NCBI RefSeq assembly: GCF_019977355.1
Contig: NZ_AP024655.1
Location: forward strand, 3,596,001-3,660,000
Direction of reading: 5' to 3'
Source of the DNA: Arthrobacter sp. NicSoilB8
GTDB lineage: Bacteria > Actinomycetota > Actinomycetes > Actinomycetales > Micrococcaceae
DNA length: 64,000 nucleotides
The translations under genes were made by a program, and so were the position numbers. The notes under the pieces are model-generated. The model made no database searches. It was not told the origin of the DNA and saw only the letters and a program-made list of their open reading frames with translations. Positions 28,214 through 36,701 of the stretch are shown piece by piece. The stretch's first letter is position 1; every line of letters starts with the position of its first letter.

Positions 28214-29446
28214 ATGACTGACGCACCGCAGGAACACATCGCCCCGATCCTCACGCCCGAGGGCTGGGAGCTGCTGGCGTCGCTGGGCCCCTACCGCGAG
28301 GACGAGGCCTTCCGGCTCACCGCGGCGCTGCGCAAGGCCGGCCACTCCCCCGAAATGGTCTCGGCGGTGCTCACCCAGTCCCGGCTGCGCACCAAGGCCG
28401 AGGCGAAATTCGGCGAGTTCGCCCGGCAGATGATCTTCACCAGGGCCGGCCTGGAGCAGGCCACCCGGCTCACAGTGGCGGCCCGGCACGCGCAGCGGTT
28501 CGCGGAGGCAGGAATCGGCCACGTGGCCGATCTCGGCTGCGGGCTGGGGGCCGATGCGATGGCGCTGGCGTCCCTGGACATCAAAGTCACCGCCGTGGAA
28601 CTGGACGAGGCCACGGCCGCCTGCGCCACGATGAACCTGATCCCGTTCCGCAACGCCACCGTGGTCCACTCGGATGCCACGTCGGTTTCGCTCGAGGGGA
28701 TCGACGGCGTCTGGCTCGACCCCGCCCGGCGCACCACGTCCACCTCGGGAACCAAAAGGATCTGGGACCCGGAAGATTTCTCCCCGCCGCTGTCCTTTGT
28801 GGAGTCTCTGGCCGGCTCCGGGCGCGCTGTCGGCGTGAAGATGGGTCCTGGCATGCCGCACGATTCCGTGCCGGCGGACTGCGAGGCCCAGTGGGTCTCC
28901 GTGGGCGGGGACGTGACCGAGGTGGCCTTGTGGTTCAACGCGGTGCGGCGCCCCGAAGTGCGGCGCGCGGCCCTCGTGCTCGGACCTCTTGGCGCCGCCG
29001 AACTCACCAGCGGCGAGGATTTCGGCGCCGGCCCGTCGGCGCCTGTGGGCCCGGTGGAGGGGTACCTGTACGAGCCCGACGGCGCGGTCATCCGCGCGGG
29101 ACTGGTCGCCGACGTCGCCCTCCAGCTGGGCGGGCACCTCGTGGACGAGCACATCGCCTACATCTGCGCCCCGGAGTTGCGCGATACCCCGTTCGCCAGG
29201 GCCTACAAGGTCCTGGAGGTGATGCCCTTCAACGTCAAGGTGCTCAAGTCCTGGGTCAAGGACAAAGGAATAGGCGTCCTGGACATCAAGAAGCGCGGCA
29301 CAGCCGTCACCCCGGAGGAGCTCCGCAAGCAACTCCTTCCAGGAGGAAAACCGGCAGGCTCCAAGGCCAGGGGCAAGAAATCAGCCACCCTGGTCCTCAC
29401 CAGGATCGGCGAGGACCGGGTGGCCGTCTCGGTGGAGCCGGTCTAG
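28214..29446 (+). CDS. Class I SAM methyltransferase with C-terminal THUMP-like domain
   Basis: 410 aa. A helical N-terminus (about 1-100) is followed by the SAM-binding fold: motif I VADLGCGLGADAMALA (about 104), acidic end of strand 2 (VELDEATAACA) and WLDPARR after strand 4. The C-terminal THUMP-like domain (about 310-400) has FNVKVLKSWVKDKGIGVLDI and KRGTAVTPEELRKQL. Family members probably modify nucleic acid, but the target is not established. The start is backed by a leaderless promoter. Confidence 0.88.
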   Translation: MTDAPQEHIAPILTPEGWELLASLGPYREDEAFRLTAALRKAGHSPEMVSAVLTQSRLRTKAEAKFGEFARQMIFTRAGLEQATRLTVAARHAQRFAEAGIGHVADLGCGLGADAMALASLDIKVTAVELDEATAACATMNLIPFRNATVVHSDATSVSLEGIDGVWLDPARRTTSTSGTKRIWDPEDFSPPLSFVESLAGSGRAVGVKMGPGMPHDSVPADCEAQWVSVGGDVTEVALWFNAVRRPEVRRAALVLGPLGAAELTSGEDFGAGPSAPVGPVEGYLYEPDGAVIRAGLVADVALQLGGHLVDEHIAYICAPELRDTPFARAYKVLEVMPFNVKVLKSWVKDKGIGVLDIKKRGTAVTPEELRKQLLPGGKPAGSKARGKKSATLVLTRIGEDRVAVSVEPV

Positions 29447-29482
29447 CTCCGCCGCCCTAGTTCTCCCCGGCGCGGGGTCGGG

Positions 29483-30412
29483 CTACTGGGCCCGCATGAA
29501 ATCCTCGGCGGCCCGGATCTGCTCGTCGGTGGGCCGGATCCCGGTGTACAGCACGAACTGCTCCAGGGCCTGGATCGTGGCTACCTCGGCTCCGGTGATC
29601 ACGGTCTTGCCGGCCGCGCGGGCGGCCTTGATGAGCGGCGTCTCGGCCGGGAGGGCGACGACGTCGAACACCACCTTTGCCGCGTCGATGGCCTCCTGCG
29701 GGTAGGACAGTGCCTCGGCGTCCGGTCCACCTGCCATACCCCCTGCCATACCGATAGGCGTCACGTTAATGATCATGTCAGCTGTGCCCGTGCCGGACCT
29801 CGCGGAGCCCAGGTCGGCGCTCCAGGCGAACCCGTACTGTTCGGCCAGGGCGCGCCCGGTGTCCTCGTTGCGGGCCACGACGGTCACGTCCTTGAATCCG
29901 GCATCCCGAAGCGCGGCCACGGTGGCCTTGGCCATGCCGCCCGAGCCCAGGACCAGCACCGAGTAGTCGGTGGGGACGGCGTTGCGCTGCAGGAGCTGCT
30001 CGATGGCCGTGTAGTCGGTGTTGTAGGCGGTGAGCCGGCCGGCGTCGTTGACAATCGTGTTGACCGAATCGATGGCCTTCGCCGACGGGTCCATGACGTC
30101 CACGAGGGCGATCACGTCCTCCTTGTAGGGCATGGACACCGCGCAGCCGCGGATGCCTAGGCCGCGCACGCCGGCGATTGCCTGGGCGAGGTCGGTGGGG
30201 GCAAAGGCCTTGTAGATCCAGTTCAGGCCCAGCTGTTCGTACAGGTGGTTGTGGAAGCGCGTCCCGTTGTTGCTCGGCCGGGCCGAGAGCGAGATACACA
30301 GGGTCATGTCTTTGTTCAGAATGGGCACAGGTCCATTAAACGCCAGGATCACTCCGGTCCGCCGCTGCCGGGCCGAGGCGTCGCTGACCAGCCCGTATGT
30401 GAAGACCCTCAC
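29483..30412 (-). CDS. Shikimate 5-dehydrogenase family protein
   Basis: Up to 309 aa. Substrate-binding N-domain with LCISLSARPSNNGTRFHNHL and GCAVSMPYKEDV (catalytic Lys), then AIDSVNTIVN and NTDYTAI, and a Rossmann domain with VLVLGSGGMAKATVAAL. This is the divergent AroE/YdiB-like branch (SARPSN replaces the usual SxSPxxHN), so the natural substrate could be shikimate or a related compound such as quinate. The GTG start at 30412 is weak; family members begin near VPILNKDM, so an internal GTG about 25-30 codons later is possible. Confidence 0.85.
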   Translation of the reverse strand: MRVFTYGLVSDASARQRRTGVILAFNGPVPILNKDMTLCISLSARPSNNGTRFHNHLYEQLGLNWIYKAFAPTDLAQAIAGVRGLGIRGCAVSMPYKEDVIALVDVMDPSAKAIDSVNTIVNDAGRLTAYNTDYTAIEQLLQRNAVPTDYSVLVLGSGGMAKATVAALRDAGFKDVTVVARNEDTGRALAEQYGFAWSADLGSARSGTGTADMIINVTPIGMAGGMAGGPDAEALSYPQEAIDAAKVVFDVVALPAETPLIKAARAAGKTVITGAEVATIQALEQFVLYTGIRPTDEQIRAAEDFMRAQ

Positions 30413-30546
30413 GCGTCAGCGCACACTTTGGCACCGTCCCGGCGCTGCCCCTGCACTAGACTTGGACCACCCGTAGCCCTGCCAGCCGCCCGGGCTGTTC
30501 CTTCGTGTGGAAATTCGTGTGGAAGATGGCACGTGACACCGCCGGT

Positions 30547-30594
30547 GGCACGTCCAGGGGCACGTCCAGGGGCACGTCCGAGGGTATGTGCCAG
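30547..30594. repeat. 12-bp tandem repeat upstream of the glutamate-cysteine ligase gene
   Basis: GGCACGTCCAGG twice, then GGCACGTCCGAG and the degenerate GGTATGTGCCAG. It ends 53 nt before the gene, within the likely promoter region. Confidence 0.85.
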
Positions 30595-30647
30595 GGCAGT
30601 TCCCGCCGGGACGACGGGCAGGGTCAGCAAAACAGTGAAGGGACCAC

Positions 30648-31799
30648 ATGAAGATCGAGTTCGCTTCATCCAGGCAGTCGACTCTTGGCGTGGAATGGGA
30701 GCTGGCGCTCGTCGACGCCGAGACCGGTGAACTGGCCTCCGTGGCGAACCAGGTGCTCCGCGGAGTCGCTGCCCGGCACCCCGAGCTCAACGAAGATGAC
30801 GAACACCCGCACATCAAGCAGGAGCTCCTGCTGAACACCGTGGAGCTCGTCACCGGCATCTGCACCACCGTGGCTGAAGCCAAGGCGGACCTGAGCAGCT
30901 CGCTCGCCGCGGTCCGGGAAGTCACCGATCCCATGGGCGTCGAGGTATTTTGCGCCGGGAGCCACCCCTTCAGCCCGCCCCAGCTGCAGCCCGTCACGGA
31001 CAAGGAACGCTACGCCAAGCTCATCGACCGGACCCAGTGGTGGGGCCGGCAGATGGTCATCTACGGCGTCCACGTCCACGTCGGGCTCGACAGCCGGGAC
31101 AAGGTCCTCCCCGTCCTGGATGGCCTGGTCAACTACTTCCCGCATTTCCAGGCGCTCTCCGCGTCCAGCCCGTTTTGGGGCGGCGAAGACACCGGCTACG
31201 CCTCGCACCGCGCCCTCATGTTCCAGCAGCTGCCCACCGCCGGCCTGCCGTTCCAGTTTTCCCGCTGGGAGGACTACGAGGCTTACGTCCAGGACATGTT
31301 CACCACCGGCGTGATCGACACCCTCTCCGAGATCCGCTGGGACATCCGGCCCGTTCCGGCCCTGGGCACCATAGAGATGCGCATCTGCGACGGCCTGGCG
31401 ACCCTCGAGGAAGTCGGGGCCATCGCCGCCCTGACCCAGTGCCTTGTCGACGAGTTCTCCACGACGCTGGAGAACGGCGGCACCATTCCGACCATGCCGC
31501 CATGGCACATCCAGGAAAACAAATGGCGCGCGGCCCGGTACGGCCTGGATGCGATCATCATCCTCGACGCTGAGGGCAACGAGCAGCTCGTCACCGAGCA
31601 CCTGCGCGAGACGCTGAAGCGGCTCGAGCCGGTCGCGGAGAAGCTGGGCTGCAGCGCCGAACTGGCCGACGTCGAGAAGATCATCAAGCGCGGCGCCGGC
31701 TACCAGCGGCAGCGCCGGGTGGCCGCCGAGCACGGCGGCGACCTGCGCGCCGTCGTGCTGGATCTGGTCAAGCAGATGCGGCAGGGGCCGGAAGCCTAG
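30648..31799 (+). CDS. Glutamate-cysteine ligase-like enzyme (carboxylate-amine ligase, YbdK/GCS2 type)
   Basis: 383 aa, GCS2 fold. It starts FASSRQSTLGVEWELALVD (Glu/Mg site) and has IKQELLLNTVELVTG, YGVHVHVGL and IEMRICDGLATLEE, all standard for the family. It would join glutamate to an amine such as cysteine using ATP. In actinobacteria, which use mycothiol, the product is often unknown; ergothioneine-type synthesis is one option, but no egt genes are adjacent. GAAGGGA precedes the ATG. Confidence 0.9.
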   Translation: MKIEFASSRQSTLGVEWELALVDAETGELASVANQVLRGVAARHPELNEDDEHPHIKQELLLNTVELVTGICTTVAEAKADLSSSLAAVREVTDPMGVEVFCAGSHPFSPPQLQPVTDKERYAKLIDRTQWWGRQMVIYGVHVHVGLDSRDKVLPVLDGLVNYFPHFQALSASSPFWGGEDTGYASHRALMFQQLPTAGLPFQFSRWEDYEAYVQDMFTTGVIDTLSEIRWDIRPVPALGTIEMRICDGLATLEEVGAIAALTQCLVDEFSTTLENGGTIPTMPPWHIQENKWRAARYGLDAIIILDAEGNEQLVTEHLRETLKRLEPVAEKLGCSAELADVEKIIKRGAGYQRQRRVAAEHGGDLRAVVLDLVKQMRQGPEA

Positions 31800-31898
31800 C
31801 ACTTAGGGCAGCCCCGGCAGCATCCCCCGCGGGAGCGGACGGAGCCTCCTGCGGCCTCCTGCGGACGCTCGCCGGCCGAACCGCGGCGGCTGTGGACG

Positions 31899-33026
31899 TC
31901 AGGCGGAGACCGTCGTGACCGGCATCGAGGAGTCCGGGGCAAACCCGATCCCGCTCGGTTCGATCCCGGCCATCACCAGTTGCGCCCCGAGTGCAGCCAC
32001 CATGGCACCGTTGTCCGTGCACAGCGCCAGCGGCGGGACCGTCAGCCGGATCCCGGCAGCACTGCAGCGCTGTTCGGTGAGCTGGCGGAGCCGGGAGTTG
32101 GCCGCGACACCCCCGCCCAGAAGGACCTCCGTGATGCCGTTTTCACGGCAGGCAAGCACCGCTTTGGCGGTAATCACGTCCACCACCGCCTCCTGGAAGG
32201 CCGCGGCGATGTCCGCGACGGGAACCGTCTCGCCGCGGGCTTCGAACTGCTCCACGCAGCGGGCGACGGCGGTCTTGAGTCCGCTGAAGGACCAGTCGTA
32301 GCGGTGCGGGCCGGGTTCCTCGGCCGTCCCCATGTATTTGGGCTGGGTGAGGCCGCGCGGGAAGCGGATGGCTTTTGCGTTGCCGGTCCGCGCGAGCTTG
32401 TCGATGGCCGGGCCGCCGGGGTAGCCCAGCCCCAGGAGCCGCGCCACCTTGTCATACGCTTCGCCGGCGGCGTCGTCGATCGTGGAGCCCAGCAGCTCGA
32501 CGTCGTCCGTGATGCTCCGGATCCGCAGGATCTCGGTGTGGCCCCCGGACACCAGGAGCGCCCCCATGTTCTCCGGCAGGGCTGGCTGTGGGGTTTCCAG
32601 CGGCGAATCCGCTGTCGCCTCCGGCGCTCCGCGGCTGCCGGCGCCCTGCTCAAGGAGCCCGACACCGACGTGCGCCACGAGGTGGTTGATGGCGTAGAGC
32701 GGTTTTCCGGTGGCGACGGCGAGCGCCTTGGCCGCGCACACCCCCACCATCAGTGCGCCGGCCAGGCCGGGCCCCGAGGTGACTGCGATCGCATCAATGT
32801 CCGCGAGCGAGACGTCCGCCTCCGCCAGGGCTTCCTGGAGGGTCGGCACGAAGGCGTCGAGGTGGGCCCGGGAGGCGATCTCGGGAATGACGCCGCCGAA
32901 GCGGACGTGTTCCTCCATGGAGGAGGACACGGTGTTCGTCAGAAGTGTGGTCCCCCGGACTATGCCGACGCCGGTTTCGTCGCAGGAGGACTCGATGCCA
33001 AGCACGAGCGGCTGGGTGCGGTTCAT
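31899..33026 (-). CDS. tsaD: tRNA N6-adenosine threonylcarbamoyltransferase
   Basis: Catalytic subunit that transfers threonylcarbamoyl to A37 of ANN-decoding tRNAs (t6A), with TsaB and TsaE. 375 aa. N-terminal [11 protein letters not shown]; metal-binding HxxxH in [10 protein letters not shown] (about 115); [21 protein letters not shown] loop at about 125-150 ([18 protein letters not shown]) is an insert unusual for the family. ATG 33026; its first 4 nt overlap the end of rimI. Last gene of the alr-tsaE-tsaB-rimI-tsaD operon. Confidence 0.97.
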   Translation of the reverse strand: MNRTQPLVLGIESSCDETGVGIVRGTTLLTNTVSSSMEEHVRFGGVIPEIASRAHLDAFVPTLQEALAEADVSLADIDAIAVTSGPGLAGALMVGVCAAKALAVATGKPLYAINHLVAHVGVGLLEQGAGSRGAPEATADSPLETPQPALPENMGALLVSGGHTEILRIRSITDDVELLGSTIDDAAGEAYDKVARLLGLGYPGGPAIDKLARTGNAKAIRFPRGLTQPKYMGTAEEPGPHRYDWSFSGLKTAVARCVEQFEARGETVPVADIAAAFQEAVVDVITAKAVLACRENGITEVLLGGGVAANSRLRQLTEQRCSAAGIRLTVPPLALCTDNGAMVAALGAQLVMAGIEPSGIGFAPDSSMPVTTVSA

Positions 33027-33544
33027 GGTCGGCCTGCTTCCTTGGTCTGGGGGCTGAGCGGTTCGCGGGGCAGCTGGAGCCGCATGATCAGGGCGTCGAC
33101 GCCGTCGCGATAGTAGCGGGGCCGGACATGGATCTGTTCGAAGCCGAAGCGCCGGTAGAGCTGCTGGGCCCGGGGGTTGTCCGCCCTGACTTCCAGCAGT
33201 ACGTCCTGGGCGCCGCGGCGGCGGCTTTCCACGATCAGTTCGCTGAGCAGGGCCGAGCCGATGCCCTTGCCTTCCTGCTCGGGCACGACGGCGATGGTCT
33301 GCACGTCAGAGATCGGTTCGATGCACATCAGCCCCGCATAGCCCACGATTCGGCCGTGGAATTCCGCCACGAGGTAGCGGCGGGTATCCGCCTGCGCCAG
33401 CTCGTCGTGGAACATCTGCAGCGGCCACGCGTCCACCGGGAACAGCCGGCATTCCAGCTCGTGGACGGCGGGGATGTCCGCGGCTTCCATGTCCCGCAGG
33501 GTGATGCCGCCGGGCAGCCTGAGCGGAGCCTGCCCGGCGCTCAC
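33023..33544 (-). CDS. rimI: Ribosomal protein S18-alanine N-acetyltransferase
   Basis: 173 aa GNAT enzyme. Acetyl-CoA site in [19 protein letters not shown]; the later [20 protein letters not shown] is the RimI signature. Substrate inferred from family and context: RimI is regularly encoded between tsaB and tsaD. GTG start at 33544 overlaps the tsaB stop by 4 nt, showing translational coupling. Confidence 0.92.
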   Translation of the reverse strand: MSAGQAPLRLPGGITLRDMEAADIPAVHELECRLFPVDAWPLQMFHDELAQADTRRYLVAEFHGRIVGYAGLMCIEPISDVQTIAVVPEQEGKGIGSALLSELIVESRRRGAQDVLLEVRADNPRAQQLYRRFGFEQIHVRPRYYRDGVDALIMRLQLPREPLSPQTKEAGRP

Positions 33545-34212
33545 AGGGCACGCTTCCGGGGCCCGGGCACCTGGGCGTCGGACTCGCGGAGGTATAAGGG
33601 GGTGGAGTCCAGGAGCTGCTCCCCCGCCGCGAGCCGCGCGAGCGCGAACTGGCCCAGCGAGAGGGCCTCGGGCTGCCGGGTGCTGAATTCGGCGACCGCC
33701 TTGACGGCGTCGGAGTAGATGCCGGCCCCGGCGCCGTAGACGGGCAGGTCCGGCAGATCCGCGGCGAATCCCACGTGCGGGCCGTCGGCCAGCTGGGGCA
33801 GCTGGGCGTCGGAGAGCGTGTACCGGGCCCAGTACACCTCCTTGCGGCGCGCGTCGGTGGCCACAATGAACTCCGCGGCCGAGTCGGTGGATTCGGCCAC
33901 TTCCAGGGCGATCGCGTCCAGGCTCATGACGCCGTAGAGCGGCTTGTTCCAGACGAACGCGAGGGTGCGGGCGGTGACGATCCCGGAGCGCAGTCCCGTG
34001 AACGGTCCGGGACCGACGCCGGTGACGATTGCGTCGACGTCGTGGCCGACGATGCCGGCCTCGGCCAGGAGCGCGTCGATTCCCGGGGCCAGAACCTCCG
34101 CGTGCGTCCGCGTATCCTCGGTGGCGAAGCTGGCCAGCACGGATTCCGGCGCGTCATCGGAGACCAGCGCGGCGCTGGCGACGGCCGAGGTGTCGATGGC
34201 GAGGATCAGCAT
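33541..34212 (-). CDS. tsaB: tRNA threonylcarbamoyladenosine synthesis protein TsaB
   Basis: 223 aa, ASKHA-fold non-catalytic partner of TsaD. LILAIDTSAVASAAL at the start; the conserved IVTGVGPGPFTGLRSGIVTARTL is at about 62-84. ATG 34212 shares one nt with the tsaE stop. Confidence 0.95.
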   Translation of the reverse strand: MLILAIDTSAVASAALVSDDAPESVLASFATEDTRTHAEVLAPGIDALLAEAGIVGHDVDAIVTGVGPGPFTGLRSGIVTARTLAFVWNKPLYGVMSLDAIALEVAESTDSAAEFIVATDARRKEVYWARYTLSDAQLPQLADGPHVGFAADLPDLPVYGAGAGIYSDAVKAVAEFSTRQPEALSLGQFALARLAAGEQLLDSTPLYLRESDAQVPGPRKRAL

Positions 34213-34895
34213 CAGGAGTTCCGTTCCGGGGTCTGGGGCAGGGGCCGGGTCTCAGCCAGGGGCTGGGTGCCGTGCTCGAGGGCGGTCTCCGGCTCTCGCT
34301 GCGGCTCGATGCCGGGCAGCGCCGGCGCTTCGGCCCAGCGCGGGCCGAAGCCGCGGATCACGACCGTCCGCGGTTCGTCGTCGTCGTCCGTGTCGAAATC
34401 CAGCACGCCGGAATCGCCGTCGGGAGTGGCGGCGGGATCAGCTGGGACGCCGGCGGCACCGCTGACAGCGCCGCCCCGGGCGCGGTGGAGTTCCACCTCA
34501 AGCCGGCTGTCGCTCAGGTGCTCGACCCGGTCGCGGCCCCACTCGACCACCGTCACGGCGCTGTCCATGGTGTTTTCAAGGTCGATGTCATCGATTTCGG
34601 CGGCCGACTCCAGCCGGTAGGCGTCCACGTGGACGAGGTCCGGACCGCCCGGCCGGGGTCCCTCGGGCAGATTGGGGTGGATGCGCACCAAGACGAACGT
34701 CGGCGAAATGATGCCGGGCCGGACGCCCAGCCCCTCCCCCAGTCCCTGCGTGAACGTGGTCTTGCCAGCGCCCAATTCGCCGGTCAGGACCAGCAGGTCA
34801 CCGGTTTCCAGCACGGCCCCCAGTGCCGCGGCGAGCGCGTGCGTCTCCGCGGCCGTCCGGACCTCCAGGCTTCGTTCCCACACGGGCGCGCTCAC
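34212..34895 (-). CDS. tsaE: tRNA threonylcarbamoyladenosine synthesis ATPase TsaE
   Basis: 227 aa. P-loop LTGELGAGKTTFTQGLGEGL (about 39-58), then SPTFVLVRIH and the HVDAYRLES segment. The ATPase regulates the TsaB-TsaD complex. The C-terminal 80 residues are low-complexity and extend beyond the usual 150-aa family length. GTG start overlaps the alr stop by 4 nt. Confidence 0.94.
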   Translation of the reverse strand: MSAPVWERSLEVRTAAETHALAAALGAVLETGDLLVLTGELGAGKTTFTQGLGEGLGVRPGIISPTFVLVRIHPNLPEGPRPGGPDLVHVDAYRLESAAEIDDIDLENTMDSAVTVVEWGRDRVEHLSDSRLEVELHRARGGAVSGAAGVPADPAATPDGDSGVLDFDTDDDDEPRTVVIRGFGPRWAEAPALPGIEPQREPETALEHGTQPLAETRPLPQTPERNS

Positions 34896-36112
34896 GGCAG
34901 CTCGTTGCCGGTGGAGGGCTCTTCATTCAGGTAGCGGCGCGGTACGCGGGGGCTGATGCGGGTGACGATCTCGTAGTTGTTGGTGCCCGCGGCTCTGGCC
35001 CAGTCATCGGCCGTGGGTCCGCCGTCGGCGCCGTCGCCGAACAGCACTGCCTCGGCCCCGAGGATGCTCGGGCCTCCGGCCTTGACGTTGCGGGGTCCGA
35101 GGTCGATCACCATCTGGTCCATCGCGATGCGCCCCACCACGGGATAGTTCACGCCTTCGACCCGGACCGGGCCGCCGGTGGCGATGCGCGGCACGCCGTC
35201 GGCGTAACCCAGCGGGATGAGCCCGAGGGTGCTGACGCCGTCCGTGCGGTAGTTCAGCCCGTAGGAAACGCCCTGCCCGGCGGGCACGTCCTTGCAGTGC
35301 GACACCACCGTGCGGACCGTCATGGCCGGGCGCAGGCCAAGCTCGGCCGGGCTTTGTCCCTCGAAGGGAGACAGTCCGTAGAGTCCGAGCCCGACGCGCA
35401 CCAGGTCGAAGTGGGTGTCCGGCCGGGAGAGGGTGGCCGGCGTGTTGGCCAGGTGCCGGACCTCGGGGTCCACGCCGGCGTCCTGGGCGACGGCGAGGAT
35501 CTGCCGGAACGCGGCGAGCTGCTCGTCGGTTTCGGGCCTTTCGGGTTCGTCGGCGACGGCGAGGTGGGAGAAAATGCCCACCACCCGGAGCAGGCCCTGG
35601 TCCTGGTGCTCCATGGCTTCACCGACCAGGCTGTCCCAGGCGTCGAGGGTGGCGCCGTTGCGGCCGAGGCCGGTGTCGACCTTCAGGTGGATGCGGGCGG
35701 GCCGTTCCTGCTCGCGGGCGGCGGCCACGATCCGGTCCAGTTCCCAGCCTGAGCAGCCGATGTCGATTCCGGCGGCCACGGCGGCAGCGAAATTACTGTC
35801 CGGGGTGTGCAGCCAGGCCAGCAGCGGCGCCTCGATCCCGGCGGCGCGCAGTGCGAGCGCCTCGGAGATATGGGCGACGCCCAGCCAGCTGGCTCCAGCG
35901 CCGAGGGCCGCGCGGGCCACCTGGACGGCGCCATGCCCGTACGCGTCGGCCTTGACCACGGCCATGATCTGGGCGGGTGAGGCGACCGCCGCGAGGTGGC
36001 GGACGTTGTGCCTGATCGCGTCGAGGTCGATTACTGCCGAGCGTTCCTCCGCACGGACCGGCGCTGCCGCCGAATCGGGCAGGAGGCCGCCTGTTGCTCC
36101 TTGATAAGTCAC
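34892..36112 (-). CDS. alr: Alanine racemase
   Basis: PLP enzyme that makes D-alanine for peptidoglycan. 406 aa. PLP-binding Lys in MAVVKADAYGHGAVQVARA (about 54); VDTGLGRNGA and the C-terminal Tyr loop QGVSYGLNYRT are present. First gene of the t6A operon. The GTG start is preceded by TAGAAT only 6 nt upstream with no ribosome site, so the message is probably leaderless. The tandem array B lies just upstream of this promoter. Confidence 0.97.
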   Translation of the reverse strand: MTYQGATGGLLPDSAAAPVRAEERSAVIDLDAIRHNVRHLAAVASPAQIMAVVKADAYGHGAVQVARAALGAGASWLGVAHISEALALRAAGIEAPLLAWLHTPDSNFAAAVAAGIDIGCSGWELDRIVAAAREQERPARIHLKVDTGLGRNGATLDAWDSLVGEAMEHQDQGLLRVVGIFSHLAVADEPERPETDEQLAAFRQILAVAQDAGVDPEVRHLANTPATLSRPDTHFDLVRVGLGLYGLSPFEGQSPAELGLRPAMTVRTVVSHCKDVPAGQGVSYGLNYRTDGVSTLGLIPLGYADGVPRIATGGPVRVEGVNYPVVGRIAMDQMVIDLGPRNVKAGGPSILGAEAVLFGDGADGGPTADDWARAAGTNNYEIVTRISPRVPRRYLNEEPSTGNELP

Positions 36113-36118
36113 TTAACG

Positions 36119-36124
36119 ATTCTA
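36119..36124 (-). promoter_or_regulatory. -10 box of leaderless alr operon promoter
   Basis: TAGAAT on the minus strand, then CGTTAA, then the GTG start. The -35 is weak. The first CATG site of array B is 45 bp further upstream. Confidence 0.6.
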
Positions 36125-36169
36125 GGGGCGGCGCCGCGGGCCGAATAATCCGCCCGCCGGGGCGCCGCT

Positions 36170-36627
36170 GGGCATGCCCTCCCGTCCCGCGGGACATGCC
36201 CAGCCTTCACGCCAAGGACCGGGCACAAGGGGTCCATGTCCGTCCCTGGGCCACAGCACCGGACATGTCCAGCGGAAAACCCAGGCGCTGGCAGGCAACG
36301 AGCGCGGGACATGCCCATTCTTCGGGCCCACGACCGGGCACAAGGGGTCCATGTCCGCCCCTGGGCCACAGCACGGGACATGTCCAGCGGAAAACCCAGG
36401 CGCTGGCAGGCAGTTCACAGCGAGCGCGGGACACGCCCAGTCTTCACGCCAAGGACCGGGCACAAAGGGTCCATGTCCGCCCCTGGGCCACAGCACGGGA
36501 CATGTCCAGCGGAGAACCCAGGCGCTGACAGGCAGTTCACAGCGAGCGCGGGACATGCCCAGTCTTCACGCCAAGGACCGGGCACAAAGGGTCCATGTCC
36601 AGGCCATGGCCACGGCACGGGACATGT
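36170..36627. repeat. Array B: 122-bp tandem unit with three CATG palindromes each
   Basis: Four units (first 115 bp, then 122 bp, last partial), with GGGACATGCCCA-type sites at about 36191, 36306, 36428 (changed to GGGACACGCCC) and 36550. Each unit also holds GGTCCATGTCC and GGGACATGTCCAG. CATG cores repeat with steps 40, 29 and 53 bp. A perfect GGGCATGCCC (36170-36179) leads the array. It fills most of the 589-bp gap (36113-36701) between the alr promoter and the 3' end of the kinase gene. The core matches array A. ORFs across it are repeat artefacts. Confidence 0.92.
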
Positions 36628-36701
36628 CCAGTGGTGGAGGGGCCAGGCACGACGGGTTCAACCGTCACAGCACCGAGACGGACCAGAACCCCAAGCCCCA
36701 G

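Noticed and set aside
28148..29332. N-terminal extension of the small membrane protein to 568 aa
   Set aside because: The extra part lies antisense to the methyltransferase gene; the ATG at 28147 has its own leaderless promoter box.
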